64,000 bases of DNA from Clostridium beijerinckii (lineage in GTDB: Bacteria; Bacillota; Clostridia; Clostridiales; Clostridiaceae). A program made the translations under genes and the position numbers. The stretch covers positions 2,275,501 to 2,339,500 of the forward strand of contig CP029329.1 of assembly GCA_003129525.1 (NCBI GenBank), given 5' to 3'. Under the pieces are notes generated by a model. That model was not told the origin of the DNA. It ran no database searches and worked only from the letters and a program-made list of their open reading frames with translations. Position 1 is the stretch's first letter; every line of letters starts with the position of its first letter. Below, piece after piece: positions 1 to 9,081 of the stretch.

Positions 1-318
1 TTTTTAGCATGTCCAGGATATCCAGAATGTAAAAATGCTAAGCCTATAGTTGAAGAATTGGATGTACCATGTCCAGAATGCGGGAAAACTATAGTGGTTA
101 AAAAAAGCAAAAAGGGGAAAAAATTCTTTGGATGTATGGGATATCCAGAATGTAAATTTGTAAGTTGGTATGAACCAGTAAAAGATAAATGCCCTGAATG
201 TAATTCTTATATGGTATTGAAGTATTCAAAATCAAAAGGAAAGTATATACAATGTTCAAACAGTGAATGTAATTATAAAGAAGATTTAAAAAAAGATATA
301 ACAGAAGAAGAAAAATAA
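1..318 (+). CDS. topA: DNA topoisomerase I, C-terminal zinc-ribbon end (partial)
   Basis: The frame is open from base 1, so this is the 3' end of a longer gene. It encodes the end of one zinc ribbon (CPGYPEC) followed by two complete ones: CPECGK...GCMGYPEC and CPECNS...QCSNSEC. This serial C4 zinc-ribbon tail is typical of bacterial type IA topoisomerase I, where it binds single-stranded DNA during relaxation of negative supercoils. The catalytic toprim/Tyr core lies outside the window. topA directly before codY is a common clostridial order. An in-frame TTG at 58 would be only an artificial start. Confidence 0.9.
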   Translation, partial: FLACPGYPECKNAKPIVEELDVPCPECGKTIVVKKSKKGKKFFGCMGYPECKFVSWYEPVKDKCPECNSYMVLKYSKSKGKYIQCSNSECNYKEDLKKDITEEEK

Positions 319-448
319 ATATAAAAAAAGATGTGACGAAGAATAAATATTATTTTGTCGAATTGCAAAAAAAAGAGTGTTGAAAATCAGAATTTTATAT
401 GATAAACTAGTGTTAATAGCAACTTGTAAAAAAATTCGATTAATTAAG

Positions 449-463
449 AATTTTCTAACAATT
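449..463 (+). promoter_or_regulatory. Candidate CodY box upstream of codY
   Basis: The 15-mer AATTTTCTAACAATT matches the known CodY consensus AATTTTCWGAAAATT at 13 of 15 positions and lies about 90 bp upstream of the codY start. This suggests autoregulation. The DNA is very AT-rich, so a chance match is possible. Confidence 0.4.
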
Positions 464-549
464 TTATTCTTTTTATTTAAGGTATCTTTAGACATTTATT
501 TTTCATGCTTAAATAATATTGTTATACAGTTGCCAAGGAGGATAATGAT

Positions 550-1326
550 ATGTCATCACTATTAAGTAAAACTAGAATGTTAAACAAGATCTTACAGAAG
601 ACTGGCACAGAACCTGTAGCATTCCAAGATATATGTACACTGTTAAGTGAAGTTCTTGAATGCAATGCATATATAATAAGTAGAAAAGGCAAAGTACTTG
701 GATATACTTTTGGCAATGATTTTGAATGTGAAGCTATGAAAAAAAAGGTGATAGAAGATAAAAAATTTCCGGAAGATTATAATAAGTCGCTTTTACAAGT
801 TAACGAAACATTGGCAAATCTTCCTAACGAAGGCAGATGCGTATTTCAAGAAATTGGTAATTGCAAAAAAGTAGATAAGCTATCAACAATAGTTCCGATT
901 ATAGGAAGTAGAGAAAGAATAGGAACACTAATATTAGCTAGATTTGGTAATGCATTTACTGATGAAGATTTAGTATTAGTAGAATATAGTGCAACTATTG
1001 TAGGCATGGAAATGCTTAGAGCTATGCAAGATGAAATTGCAGATGAAACAAGAAAAAAAGCAGTTGTCCAATTAGCTATAGGAACTCTTTCTTATTCTGA
1101 ACTAGAAGCGGTTGAACATATATTTGAAGAATTAAATGGAAGCGAAGGCTTATTGGTAGCTTCAAAGATTGCAGATAAAGTAGGAATAACTAGAAGTGTT
1201 ATAGTGAATGCATTAAGGAAATTTGAAAGTGCTGGTGTTATTGAATCTAGATCGCTTGGCATGAAAGGAACTTATATTAAAATATTAAATGAAAAATTAA
1301 CAGAAGAATTAAAAAAGATTAAATAA
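550..1326 (+). CDS. codY: GTP- and branched-chain-amino-acid-sensing global repressor CodY
   Basis: At 258 aa this is the normal CodY length. The N-terminal half is the GAF-type domain that in the family binds branched-chain amino acids. The C-terminal part (about residues 200-245) is a winged helix-turn-helix with the characteristic stretch [20 protein letters not shown]. CodY represses amino-acid, nitrogen, virulence and sporulation genes when GTP and BCAA are high. The start ATG follows the strong site AAGGAGG at about 535. The gene is monocistronic, closed by the terminator at 1333-1365. A CodY-box-like sequence sits upstream at 449-463. Confidence 0.97.
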   Translation: MSSLLSKTRMLNKILQKTGTEPVAFQDICTLLSEVLECNAYIISRKGKVLGYTFGNDFECEAMKKKVIEDKKFPEDYNKSLLQVNETLANLPNEGRCVFQEIGNCKKVDKLSTIVPIIGSRERIGTLILARFGNAFTDEDLVLVEYSATIVGMEMLRAMQDEIADETRKKAVVQLAIGTLSYSELEAVEHIFEELNGSEGLLVASKIADKVGITRSVIVNALRKFESAGVIESRSLGMKGTYIKILNEKLTEELKKIK

Positions 1327-1332
1327 ATTAAG

Positions 1333-1365
1333 TAGCTATAGGTAAAAAATTCTATAGCTATTTTT
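1333..1365 (+). terminator. Intrinsic terminator of codY
   Basis: Perfect 9-bp stem TAGCTATAG (1333-1341) / CTATAGCTA (1352-1360) followed by five T. Confidence 0.85.
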
Positions 1366-1451
1366 GACGTTTAAAGTGTTATAAATGAAAATGAAATAGC
1401 ACATATTTAATAAGTAGATTTTTTAAAAATGTCAAAAATAAAAAATTTTTG

Positions 1452-1480
1452 TTGATACGTTAAATACCTTATGATATACT
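1452..1480 (+). promoter_or_regulatory. SigmaA promoter of the rpsB operon
   Basis: TTGATA (1452-1457), 17-bp spacer, TATACT (1475-1480). It lies about 110 bp upstream of rpsB and implies a leader of roughly 100 nt. Confidence 0.75.
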
Positions 1481-1512
1481 ACTTAAGATAAGAAATACAC
1501 ACATTATCCAAT

Positions 1513-1551
1513 TTATAGATTAGGTGCCCTTAATTTAAGGGAAATCTATAA
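1513..1551 (+). promoter_or_regulatory. Structured rpsB leader hairpin (candidate S2 autoregulatory element)
   Basis: Outer 9-bp stem TTATAGATT (1513-1521)/AATCTATAA (1543-1551) encloses inner 7-bp stem CCCTTAA (1527-1533)/TTAAGGG (1535-1541). They are separated by an asymmetric AGGTG bulge. It lies entirely in the 5' UTR downstream of the promoter at 1452-1480. Autoregulation by a ribosomal protein is inference. Confidence 0.5.
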
Positions 1552-1590
1552 GCTAAAGATAGTGGCGGTAAAAACCAAGGAGGTAACAAA

Positions 1591-2292
1591 ATGTCAGTTA
1601 TATCAATGAAACAATTATTAGAAGCAGGTGTACATTTCGGTCACCAAACAAGAAGATGGAACCCTAAAATGGCTCCTTATATCTTCACAGAAAGAAACGG
1701 AATCTATATTATAGATCTTCAAAAAACAGTTAAGAAGGCTGAAGAAGCTTATAACTTTATTAAACAAGTATCTGAAGAAGGAAAAGATATACTTTTCGTT
1801 GGAACTAAAAAGCAAGCTCAAGAAGCAATTCAAGACGAAGCTATAAGAAGTAACATGCATTTCGTAAATAACAGATGGTTAGGTGGAATGTTAACAAACT
1901 TCTCTACTATTAAAGGTAGAATAAGAAAATTAGAACAAATAGAAAAAATGCAAGAAGATGGAACTTTTGATGTTCTTCCTAAGAAAGAAGTTATAAAGCT
2001 TAAGGGACAAATGGAAAAGCTTACAACTAATCTTGGCGGTATCAGAAATTTAGACGTTGAAAATGTTGGAGCAATGTTTATCGTTGATCCAAGAAAAGAA
2101 AAGAATGCTATATTAGAAGCTAGGATTTTAGGAATACCAGTAGTTGCAATTGTAGATACTAACTGTGATCCAGAAGAAGTTGATTATGTAATTCCAGGTA
2201 ACGATGATGCTATTAGAGCTGTTAAATTAATAACTGCTAAAATGGCTGATGCTATTATGGAAGGAAGACAAGGCGAACAATTAGCTGAATAA
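1591..2292 (+). CDS. rpsB: 30S ribosomal protein S2
   Basis: This 233-aa protein begins [30 protein letters not shown], cut here as the diagnostic S2 opening with [11 protein letters not shown] at residues 13-23. It also has RNNRWLGG-type and VDTNCDPE motifs. S2 sits on the 30S shoulder and is assembled late. RBS AAGGAGG ends 7 nt before ATG. It is followed by tsf, pyrH and frr in the order conserved across bacteria. A terminator-like hairpin at 2302-2335 separates it from tsf, suggesting higher expression of S2 than of the distal genes. Confidence 0.98.
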   Translation: MSVISMKQLLEAGVHFGHQTRRWNPKMAPYIFTERNGIYIIDLQKTVKKAEEAYNFIKQVSEEGKDILFVGTKKQAQEAIQDEAIRSNMHFVNNRWLGGMLTNFSTIKGRIRKLEQIEKMQEDGTFDVLPKKEVIKLKGQMEKLTTNLGGIRNLDVENVGAMFIVDPRKEKNAILEARILGIPVVAIVDTNCDPEEVDYVIPGNDDAIRAVKLITAKMADAIMEGRQGEQLAE

Positions 2293-2301
2293 TTCAAATA
2301 T

Positions 2302-2336
2302 AAAGGGTAAGTGAGGTTCACTTTACTGCCCTTTTA
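2302..2336 (+). terminator. Terminator/attenuator hairpin between rpsB and tsf
   Basis: AAAGGG..AGTGA / TCACT..CCCTTTT pairs across a GGT loop, with a short T-run. It probably lowers read-through from rpsB into tsf. Confidence 0.65.
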
Positions 2337-2381
2337 TTAGAAGTTAAAGGATTACTTTATTATTTAGGAGGAATTTAGATT

Positions 2382-3299
2382 ATGGCAAATATAAGTGCAC
2401 AATTAGTTAAAGAACTAAGAGAAATGACTGGTTCTAAAATGATGGATTGTAAAAAGGCTTTAGTAGAAACAGATGGAGATATCGAAAAAGCTGTTGAATT
2501 TTTAAGAGAAAAAGGACTTTCCGATGCAGCTAAAAAATCTAGTAGAGTTGCTGCAGAAGGTGTAGTTAAAACATATATTGCAGATGATAAGAAAATTGGA
2601 GCAGTTCTTGAATTTAACTGTGAAACAGATTTCGTTGCTTTAAATGAAGAATTTGTTGGATTTGCTGATAAGTTAGCTAAAATAGTAGTTGAAAATTCAA
2701 TTACTACAGTAGAAGAAATTCTTGACCAAAAAATTGAAGGCGAAGTTAAAGTTTCAGAAAGCTTAAAAGCTTTAATAGCAAAACTTGGTGAAAACATGTC
2801 AGTTAGAAGATTCACTAAATTCTCTATTGAAAATGGAGTGGTTAAGAGCTATATTCATGGTGGCGGAAGAATTGGAGTTCTAGTAGAAGTTGCTTGTGAC
2901 AAAGATTCAGAAGTTCTTGAAGAAGTTGGGAAAGAAGTTTGTATGCAAATTGCTGCATCAAATCCATTATTCTTAAGTAAAGATGATGTTGATACAGAAT
3001 CTATGGAAAAAGAAAAAGAAATATATAGAGTTCAAGCTTTAAATGAAGGAAAGCCAGAAAAAATCGTTGATAAAATGGTTATTGGAAGAATTAATAAGTA
3101 CTTTAAAGAAGTTTGTCTTTTAGAACAACCATGGGTTAAAGATGGCGATAAGTCAATTGCTAAATTCTTAGAAGAGAAATCTAAAGAGGTTGGTTCTCCA
3201 ATTACAGTAACTAGATTCGTAAGATACGAAAGAGGAGAAGGAATCGAAGTTGAAAAGGTAGACTTTGCTGAAGAAGTTGCAAGACAAATCGGTAAATAG
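2382..3299 (+). CDS. tsf: Translation elongation factor Ts
   Basis: This 305-aa protein starts with the EF-Ts UBA-like domain (about residues 1-55) containing [19 protein letters not shown]. The core dimerisation domains follow, with the family motif [11 protein letters not shown] near residue 80. EF-Ts is the nucleotide exchange factor that regenerates EF-Tu-GTP. RBS TAGGAGG precedes ATG. It is the second gene of the rpsB operon and is followed by a strong terminator. Confidence 0.98.
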   Translation: MANISAQLVKELREMTGSKMMDCKKALVETDGDIEKAVEFLREKGLSDAAKKSSRVAAEGVVKTYIADDKKIGAVLEFNCETDFVALNEEFVGFADKLAKIVVENSITTVEEILDQKIEGEVKVSESLKALIAKLGENMSVRRFTKFSIENGVVKSYIHGGGRIGVLVEVACDKDSEVLEEVGKEVCMQIAASNPLFLSKDDVDTESMEKEKEIYRVQALNEGKPEKIVDKMVIGRINKYFKEVCLLEQPWVKDGDKSIAKFLEEKSKEVGSPITVTRFVRYERGEGIEVEKVDFAEEVARQIGK

Positions 3300-3310
3300 T
3301 TTAAACCTAA

Positions 3311-3337
3311 AGAGAACACTTTGTGTTCTCTTTTTTT
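3311..3337 (+). terminator. Intrinsic terminator after tsf
   Basis: Perfect 9-bp stem AGAGAACAC (3311-3319)/GTGTTCTCT (3323-3331) with a 3-nt loop, running into seven T. Confidence 0.9.
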
Positions 3338-3386
3338 AAAGAATAAAGTAAATCTAATCTCTAAAAAATTCAGGAGGTAATTATAA

Positions 3387-4100
3387 ATGGCAGATTGTAA
3401 ATACAAGAGGGTAATTTTAAAGATTTCAGGAGAAGCATTAGCTGGAGTTAGTGGGTTTGGACTTGATTTTAATGTGGCTAAAAGAATAGCACTTGAAATT
3501 AAAGAATTAGTCGACATGGGTGTTGAAGTAGGAACTGTAGTTGGTGGCGGAAACATTTGGAGAGGCAGAAGTGGTGAAGGCATGGACAGAACCACTGCAG
3601 ATTACATGGGAATGATGGCAACTTGTATAAATGCATTAGCGCTTCAGGATTCGTTAGAACAAGTGGGTGTTAAAACAAGAGTACAAACTGCTATAGAAAT
3701 GAAAGAAATTGCAGAACCATTCATAAGAAGAAGAGCAATGAGACATTTAGAAAAAGGCAGAGTTGTTATTTTTGCTGCTGGTACAGGAAACCCATATTTT
3801 TCAACAGATACTACTGCAGCACTTAGAGCCGCTGAAATTGAAGCAGATGTAATTCTTTTAGCTAAAAAAGTTGATGGGGTTTATGATAAAGATCCTCATA
3901 AGTATTCAGATGCTAAAAAATATGATACACTATCATATATAGAAGTATTAGAACAAGGATTACAAGTTATGGATTCTACAGCAACTTCATTATGTATGGA
4001 TAATGAAATTCCAATTCTTGTATTTGGATTAGATGAGCCAGGAAATATTAAAAGAGCAATGTATGGAGAAAGTATAGGTACATTAGTAAAAAAGAAATAG
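3387..4100 (+). CDS. pyrH: UMP kinase
   Basis: This 237-aa member of the amino-acid-kinase fold family makes UDP from UMP for pyrimidine nucleotide synthesis. It shows the N-terminal phosphate-binding stretch [14 protein letters not shown], then [10 protein letters not shown], the [11 protein letters not shown] loop and VDGVYDKDP, all standard for hexameric bacterial PyrH. RBS AGGAGG is upstream. frr begins 10 nt after the stop, so the two are co-translated neighbours, as in most Firmicutes. Confidence 0.97.
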   Translation: MADCKYKRVILKISGEALAGVSGFGLDFNVAKRIALEIKELVDMGVEVGTVVGGGNIWRGRSGEGMDRTTADYMGMMATCINALALQDSLEQVGVKTRVQTAIEMKEIAEPFIRRRAMRHLEKGRVVIFAAGTGNPYFSTDTTAALRAAEIEADVILLAKKVDGVYDKDPHKYSDAKKYDTLSYIEVLEQGLQVMDSTATSLCMDNEIPILVFGLDEPGNIKRAMYGESIGTLVKKK

Positions 4101-4110
4101 GAGGATAATC

Positions 4111-4668
4111 ATGATTAAGGAAATCATTAAAAATGCAGAGGAAAAAATGAAAAAAACAATATCTGTGTTAGAGTCAGATCTATCAACAATGAAGGCAGGT
4201 AGAGCAAACCCAACAATGCTCGATAGGATTCAAGTTGATTATTATGGAAGTATGTGTCCACTTAGCCAAGTGGCAAATGTTTCAGCTCCAGAACCAAGAG
4301 TACTTATGATAACACCATGGGAAAAACCTCTATTAAGAGAAATAGAAAAAGCTATTTTAAAATCAGACTTAGGGTTAAATCCTTCAAATGATGGTTCAAT
4401 TATTAGATTAGTAGTTCCAGAATTAACAGAAGAAACTAGAAAGATTCTTGTTAAGAAAGTAAAGAAAACAGGAGAAGACGCTAAGGTAGCTATAAGATCA
4501 ATTAGAAAAACTGCTAATGATAAGATTAAAGATTTAAAAAAGGATTCTGATTTTTCAGAAGATCAAATAAAAAAAGCTGAAGATGAGGTTCAAAAGAAGA
4601 CTGATGCAGTTGTAAAGCAAATAGATAATATTATTTTAGCAAAAGAAAAATCAGTTTTATCAGTTTAA
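4111..4668 (+). CDS. frr: Ribosome recycling factor
   Basis: At 185 aa this is the family's usual length. It has the typical start (helix-rich ..EEKMKKTISVLESDLSTMKAGRANP), a central DYYGS segment and VPELTEETRK. With EF-G it splits post-termination ribosomes. It has its own AGGAGG site in the 10-nt gap behind pyrH and ends at the terminator 4678-4705. Confidence 0.97.
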   Translation: MIKEIIKNAEEKMKKTISVLESDLSTMKAGRANPTMLDRIQVDYYGSMCPLSQVANVSAPEPRVLMITPWEKPLLREIEKAILKSDLGLNPSNDGSIIRLVVPELTEETRKILVKKVKKTGEDAKVAIRSIRKTANDKIKDLKKDSDFSEDQIKKAEDEVQKKTDAVVKQIDNIILAKEKSVLSV

Positions 4669-4677
4669 AATTCAATG

Positions 4678-4705
4678 AAAACCTGCTGCGAAAGCAGGTT
4701 TTTTC
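4678..4705 (+). terminator. Intrinsic terminator after frr
   Basis: Stem AAACCTGCT/AGCAGGTTT around a GCGAA loop followed by TTTTTCC closes the rpsB-tsf-pyrH-frr unit. Confidence 0.9.
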
Positions 4706-4710
4706 CTTAA

Positions 4711-4910
4711 GCAGATAAGTGAGAGTCCAAATTTTATATTTGGTTTCTCAAACTTAGTTAACAACCGAAGGGTGTTAGCCTCCTAAGGGAAAGATTTGGA
4801 GTGGATCGCTTACTCTTTGAGCAAGCAGATTCACAGAGCGATATTTAAAGAAAGCCATAGGCTTTCAACCTTAACTGTTAATTGTTAACTGTTAATTGTT
4901 AACTGGCAAT
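4711..4910. repeat. Palindromic intergenic element, related to the one upstream of dxr
   Basis: The gap between frr and uppS holds a highly structured stretch. An arm at about 4717-4745 (AAGTGAGAGTCCAAAT..) is imperfectly complementary to 4791-4814 (ATTTGGAG..CGCTTACT). Smaller hairpins lie inside (GAGA..CCAAAT/ATTTGG..TCTC; AAAGCC/GGCTTT at about 4852-4867). The end is a direct repeat of TTAACTGTTAATTG units (4872-4903). The 4717-4765 arm resembles the reverse strand of 7756-7797, so the two gaps carry relatives of one element in opposite orientation. Confidence 0.55.
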
Positions 4911-4928
4911 GAACTAGGGGGAGAAGAC

Positions 4929-5687
4929 ATGTTCAATATATTTAAATCAAAAAAAGAATATGAAAAAAATTTTGACTTGGATATGAATAACATACCAAAT
5001 CATATAGCTATAATAATGGATGGTAATGGACGATGGGCTAAAAAACAAAACTTGCCAAGAAGCATGGGACATAAAGCAGGCGTTGAAACTATTAGAATAA
5101 TTCTAAAGGAAGCTAGTAGACTAGGCGTAAAAAATTTGACTTTATATGCTTTTTCAACTGAAAATTGGTCAAGACCTAAAGATGAAGTTGGAACATTAAT
5201 GAAACTTTTAGTTAATTATTTAAAAAAAGAATTAAAAGAATGTAATGACAATGGCGTTAGAATGAATGTTTTGGGAGATGTTACAAAGCTACCTGAAGAA
5301 TGTCAAAAAGCTTTGAGAGAGTCTATAGAAGCTACTAAGAATAATACAAAGATAAACTTGAATTTTGCTTTAAACTATGGAGGCAGAAATGAAATAATTA
5401 GAGCTATTAAGCTTATTAGTTCAGATATAAAAAATAATAAAATAAAAGAAGAAGAAATAAATGAAGAATTGGTAGAAAAATATTTATATACTAAAGGCAT
5501 ACCAGATCCAGATTTAATTATTAGACCATCTGGAGAACAAAGACTTAGTAATTTTTTACTATGGCAATGTGCTTATTCTGAATTTTGGTATTCTGATATA
5601 AATTGGCCAGATTTTAAAGAAATAGATTTAAAAAGAGCCATAGCGGATTATCAAAATAGAGATAGACGCTTTGGAAAAGTTAAATAG
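4929..5687 (+). CDS. uppS: Isoprenyl (undecaprenyl) diphosphate synthase
   Basis: This cis-prenyltransferase builds the C55 lipid carrier for peptidoglycan. The 252-aa product (from ATG 4929, behind GGGGGAGA) has the catalytic-Asp motif IMDGNGRWA at about residue 29 (Asp31), then SMGHKAG, TLYAFSTENW, NYGGR and the C-terminal DPDLIIRPSGEQRLSNFL. An upstream in-frame ATG at 4896 lies within the repeat and lacks a good RBS, so I prefer 4929. It heads the uppS-cdsA unit. Confidence 0.95.
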   Translation: MFNIFKSKKEYEKNFDLDMNNIPNHIAIIMDGNGRWAKKQNLPRSMGHKAGVETIRIILKEASRLGVKNLTLYAFSTENWSRPKDEVGTLMKLLVNYLKKELKECNDNGVRMNVLGDVTKLPEECQKALRESIEATKNNTKINLNFALNYGGRNEIIRAIKLISSDIKNNKIKEEEINEELVEKYLYTKGIPDPDLIIRPSGEQRLSNFLLWQCAYSEFWYSDINWPDFKEIDLKRAIADYQNRDRRFGKVK

Positions 5688-5702
5688 AGGAGTGGTTAGA
5701 TT

Positions 5703-6497
5703 TTGAAGTCTAATAATAGATATTTAGGTGCTGCGATGATTGCTCCATTTATAATATTTGTTTTTCTTGGAGGAATGTATCTTAAAGGCTTTGTATTTGC
5801 ATTATCTATACTATCACTTTGGGAATTTTATAATGCATTAAAAGAGAAAAATTTTAAACCTGTAAAAAGTGCGGGTTATATTCTTTTAATAATATATTAT
5901 CTTTTTAACAACAATTTTGAGTATATGATGTATGTTATTGTTGTTGCAGCATTTATATTATTAATACTTCCAGTCTTAAATTTGAAATATACTTTTATTG
6001 ATGTTTCATTAACATTACTAGGATTTATATACTGTGGAATTTTATTTAGTTTTCTATATTTAGTTAATGCAAAACCATATGGTGAATTTTTGATTTGGAT
6101 CATATTTATTGGTTCATGGCTTTCAGACACAGCAGCTTTTTATAGTGGCAAATTATTTGGGAAACATAAACTTTCACCAAGAGTATCGCCTAAAAAGACC
6201 ATAGAAGGGTCAATAGGTGGACTTATAGGGGCAACAGTTTTCTGTGGAATTTTTGGAATTGTAGTACAAAAATACATAAATATTATGCCAATATATAATT
6301 ATTTTATAATAGGTGCTTTGTGCGGGATATTTGGACAATTAGGAGATTTAGTTGCTTCTTCAATTAAAAGACATGTAGAAATTAAAGACTATAGTAATTT
6401 AATTCCAGGACATGGAGGAATATTAGACAGATTTGACAGTATAATATTTTCAGCAACTGTTGTTTTTTATTACGTAACTTTTATAATAGGACTTTAG
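5703..6497 (+). CDS. cdsA: Phosphatidate cytidylyltransferase (CDP-diglyceride synthase)
   Basis: This 264-aa integral membrane enzyme with about 7-8 hydrophobic segments converts phosphatidate and CTP into CDP-diacylglycerol, the substrate used by PgsA (35602). The C-terminal CdsA signature is present: VSPKKTIEGSIGG, then GDLVASSIKRH and IPGHGGILDRFDS. It starts at TTG 5703, with GAGGAGTGG overlapping the uppS stop. It is followed by a strong terminator at 6501-6535. Confidence 0.95.
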   Translation: MKSNNRYLGAAMIAPFIIFVFLGGMYLKGFVFALSILSLWEFYNALKEKNFKPVKSAGYILLIIYYLFNNNFEYMMYVIVVAAFILLILPVLNLKYTFIDVSLTLLGFIYCGILFSFLYLVNAKPYGEFLIWIIFIGSWLSDTAAFYSGKLFGKHKLSPRVSPKKTIEGSIGGLIGATVFCGIFGIVVQKYINIMPIYNYFIIGALCGIFGQLGDLVASSIKRHVEIKDYSNLIPGHGGILDRFDSIIFSATVVFYYVTFIIGL

Positions 6498-6500
6498 TAT

Positions 6501-6535
6501 AAAATCGCAAATTTATAGATTTGCGATTTTTTTTT
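6501..6535 (+). terminator. Intrinsic terminator after cdsA
   Basis: 12-bp stem AAAATCGCAAAT (6501-6512)/ATTTGCGATTTT (6519-6530) followed by more T. Confidence 0.9.
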
Positions 6536-6688
6536 GTAAATTGAATTATGAAGTTTTTAAGCAAACATAATAAGCATATACTATAAAGTGAAAAATTTTA
6601 TCTGGAGTTTTATACTCCAACTGAATTTCAGGTACACTCAAAAAAATAACATAAGAGTATGTTATTTTATTTAAGGTGCCTTAGTGAG

Positions 6689-7657
6689 GTGAAGAATATT
6701 TTTAAAACATATAAAAAGCTTTTCTCGCTTTTGTTATCTCTTATTTTAGTAGTAATAGGAACACTTTTGATAAAATATTATTTTAAACCTTTTGTATCTA
6801 TGGTTGTAATGTTTATAATTTGCACACCTATATATAAAATTATGATTAAAGCTAAAATGCCAAATAAAATTGCTGGTGCTTTGAGTATTATTATTGTTAA
6901 TATTATTATAATTCTTATAGGTATATATTTAGGAAGCGAAATTATTGATGTATTTAAAAAGGTTTATTTAACAAATTTAGAATGGATAAATAAGTTTATT
7001 CAGGATATTTCTATTGCGCTAAATGTAGATTTTAAAAATTTTAAAACTGGAAAAAGTGTGATTTCTATAATTTATGACCAAAACATAAGAAGAGGTGCAG
7101 TAAGTACTGGGGAAAGCATTCTAGCTTATTTTATAGGCAATATATGCACTTTTTTTGTACTAATAGATAAACAAAAAATACTAGAATTGATTTCAATGTT
7201 GTTTCCAAAAGAGATAATATTAAAATTTAAAAATCAAAAGGAAAATTTTACTGAAATGATTGGAATAGAAGGAATACTAGTGCTAATTTCCACTTTAGAA
7301 ATTATAATTGGATTTCTTATACTTAAGGTTCCCAATTTCTTTACCATTGGAATCATATGTGGCATTTTAGATATTTTGCCATACGTTGGCACTATAATTG
7401 TATTTATTCCGATTATAATATACAATATTATAATGAAGAATTTTCTTACTGCATTTGGACTTATGTGTTTATATGTATTCGTGCAAATTGTTAGGGAAAT
7501 ATTAGAGGCTAAATTTTTAGGTGACAAATTAGATATTCACCCTCTTGTTATATTATTATCTATATATGTTGGAGTGAAGATCTTTGGAATTCTAGGGATA
7601 TTAGTTGGACCAATGTACAGTATTTTAGCAAAAGAAATAATTTATAGCACAGATTAA
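6689..7657 (+). CDS. AI-2E/YtvI-family membrane permease
   Basis: The 322-aa polytopic membrane protein is of the AI-2E transporter/YtvI superfamily (formerly UPF0118). It has paired N-terminal membrane helices, a middle soluble stretch, then helices with the family's signature region GILDILPYVGTIIVFIP and the C-terminal LGDKLDIHPLVILLS and GILGILVGPM. Some relatives are sporulation membrane proteins; the substrate is unknown. I choose GTG 6689 with AAGGTG at 6673-6678; an in-frame ATG at 6659 is weaker. It sits between cdsA and dxr, interrupting a usually tight cell-envelope/isoprenoid cluster. Confidence 0.8.
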   Translation: MKNIFKTYKKLFSLLLSLILVVIGTLLIKYYFKPFVSMVVMFIICTPIYKIMIKAKMPNKIAGALSIIIVNIIIILIGIYLGSEIIDVFKKVYLTNLEWINKFIQDISIALNVDFKNFKTGKSVISIIYDQNIRRGAVSTGESILAYFIGNICTFFVLIDKQKILELISMLFPKEIILKFKNQKENFTEMIGIEGILVLISTLEIIIGFLILKVPNFFTIGIICGILDILPYVGTIIVFIPIIIYNIIMKNFLTAFGLMCLYVFVQIVREILEAKFLGDKLDIHPLVILLSIYVGVKIFGILGILVGPMYSILAKEIIYSTD

Positions 7658-7659
7658 TT

Positions 7660-7830
7660 CAATTAACAATATACAATTAACAGTTAACAATGAAGGATAA
7701 AAGCTCACAGAGAAAGTTCTGCACCTCTAAAAAGAGTGGCTATGCAACAATACGGAACTTATACTTCTGATCAAATACAAGATTTGGAGCATCACTTTTC
7801 CTTCAGAGTTCATAAAAGTTTATTCTAATC
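7660..7830. repeat. Palindromic/dispersed intergenic element upstream of dxr
   Basis: The left edge carries CAATTAACA/CAGTTAACAATG units. The interior has AAAGAGTGGC..GCAACAATACGGAACTT, which resembles the units before pnp and after ispG. The right part (7756-7797) matches the reverse strand of 4717-4765. No gene is seen here. Confidence 0.5.
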
Positions 7831-7900
7831 TTCATATAATTGTAGATATTTTTAAATTAATTATGGTGATTGTTGTGCTTGAATTTTAGGAGGAAAAAGA

Positions 7901-9064
7901 ATGAGAAAACTTTCTATACTAGGGGTTACAGGTTCTATAGGGACTCAAACCTTAGATGTAATTAGAAAATCAAATGGAGAATTAAGATTAATTGGAGTAA
8001 CTGCAAATACTTCTGTAGAAAAAGTTATTGAAATAATAGAGGAATTTGAACCTTCTTATGTAGCTATGATGGATTCGAAAAGTGCTTATGCAATAAATAA
8101 CTATTGCAAAGAACAAAATAAATCAATTAAAGTTTTAGAGGGAATAGAGGGTCTTAATAAAATAGCTTCCTTAGATGAAATTGACATAGTAGTGACATCT
8201 GTAGTTGGTATGATAGGGCTAGAACCTACAATGAAAGCTATAGAAGCTAAAAAAGATATTGCTCTTGCCAATAAAGAAACTTTAGTCGTTGCAGGAGAAA
8301 TCGTCATGAAGGCTGCTAAAGAAAATAATGTAAAGATACTTCCAGTAGATTCAGAACATAGTGCTATTTTTCAGTCTTTAAGAGGGAATGATATGAATAC
8401 ATTAAGAAAAGTGATTTTAACTGCATCAGGAGGTCCGTTTAGGGGGAAAATAATAGAAGAATTACAAGAAATAAAAGTAGAAGATGCACTAAAACACCCT
8501 AAGTGGAATATGGGAAGAAAAATTTCAATAGATTCCGCAACACTAATGAATAAAGGACTTGAAGTGATAGAAGCACATTGGCTTTTCAATTGTGATTATG
8601 ATAATATACAAGTTGTAGTACATCCACAAAGTATTATACATTCTATGGTGGAATATACTGACGGAAGTATAATATCACAGCTTGGTGCGCAAGATATGAG
8701 ATTGCCAATACAATATGCTCTCAATTATGAAAAAAGAGAAAATCTAATTGCTGATACAATAAATTTTTATGAAATATCAAAATTAACTTTTGAAAAACCA
8801 GATCTAGATACGTTTAAGGCTTTAAATTTATCATTTAAAGCTGGAAAAATAGGTGGGCTTATGCCAACTATTTTAAATGGAGCTAATGAAGCCGCTGTAG
8901 AATTATTTTTAAATGAGAAAATAAAGTTTTTAGAAATTTCGGATATAATAGAAAAATGTATGGAAGTATTTAGAGAGGAAGCTCAGAAAGAATTAACATT
9001 AGAAAATATTATTGAATTAGATCAAAAAGTTAAAAAATATGTGGTAGATAACGCAGTAATTTAA
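7901..9064 (+). CDS. dxr: 1-deoxy-D-xylulose 5-phosphate reductoisomerase
   Basis: This 387-aa first committed enzyme of the MEP isoprenoid pathway converts DXP to MEP with NADPH and a divalent metal. The N-terminal dinucleotide-binding loop reads LGVTGSIGTQTL. NKETLV and PVDSEHSAIFQ carry the metal ligands, followed by TASGGPF and HPKWNMGRKISIDSATLMNKG, all standard. RBS TAGGAGG precedes ATG. rseP follows after 17 nt and ispG, a later MEP enzyme, after that. Confidence 0.97.
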   Translation: MRKLSILGVTGSIGTQTLDVIRKSNGELRLIGVTANTSVEKVIEIIEEFEPSYVAMMDSKSAYAINNYCKEQNKSIKVLEGIEGLNKIASLDEIDIVVTSVVGMIGLEPTMKAIEAKKDIALANKETLVVAGEIVMKAAKENNVKILPVDSEHSAIFQSLRGNDMNTLRKVILTASGGPFRGKIIEELQEIKVEDALKHPKWNMGRKISIDSATLMNKGLEVIEAHWLFNCDYDNIQVVVHPQSIIHSMVEYTDGSIISQLGAQDMRLPIQYALNYEKRENLIADTINFYEISKLTFEKPDLDTFKALNLSFKAGKIGGLMPTILNGANEAAVELFLNEKIKFLEISDIIEKCMEVFREEAQKELTLENIIELDQKVKKYVVDNAVI

Positions 9065-9081
9065 GGAGGGAATTTAAAAAT

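Noticed and set aside
286-565. Reading frames in the topA-codY gap on both strands
   Set aside because: Low-complexity Ile/Leu/Phe composition in AT-rich DNA, no RBS, no family.
2375-2815. 146-aa reverse-strand frame inside tsf
   Set aside because: A shadow of a clear EF-Ts gene; Ser/Thr-rich antisense composition and no RBS.
4711-4910. T-box or other riboswitch ahead of uppS
   Set aside because: No T-box TGGNACCGCG core or other known riboswitch core, and the sequence resembles a dispersed repeat instead.
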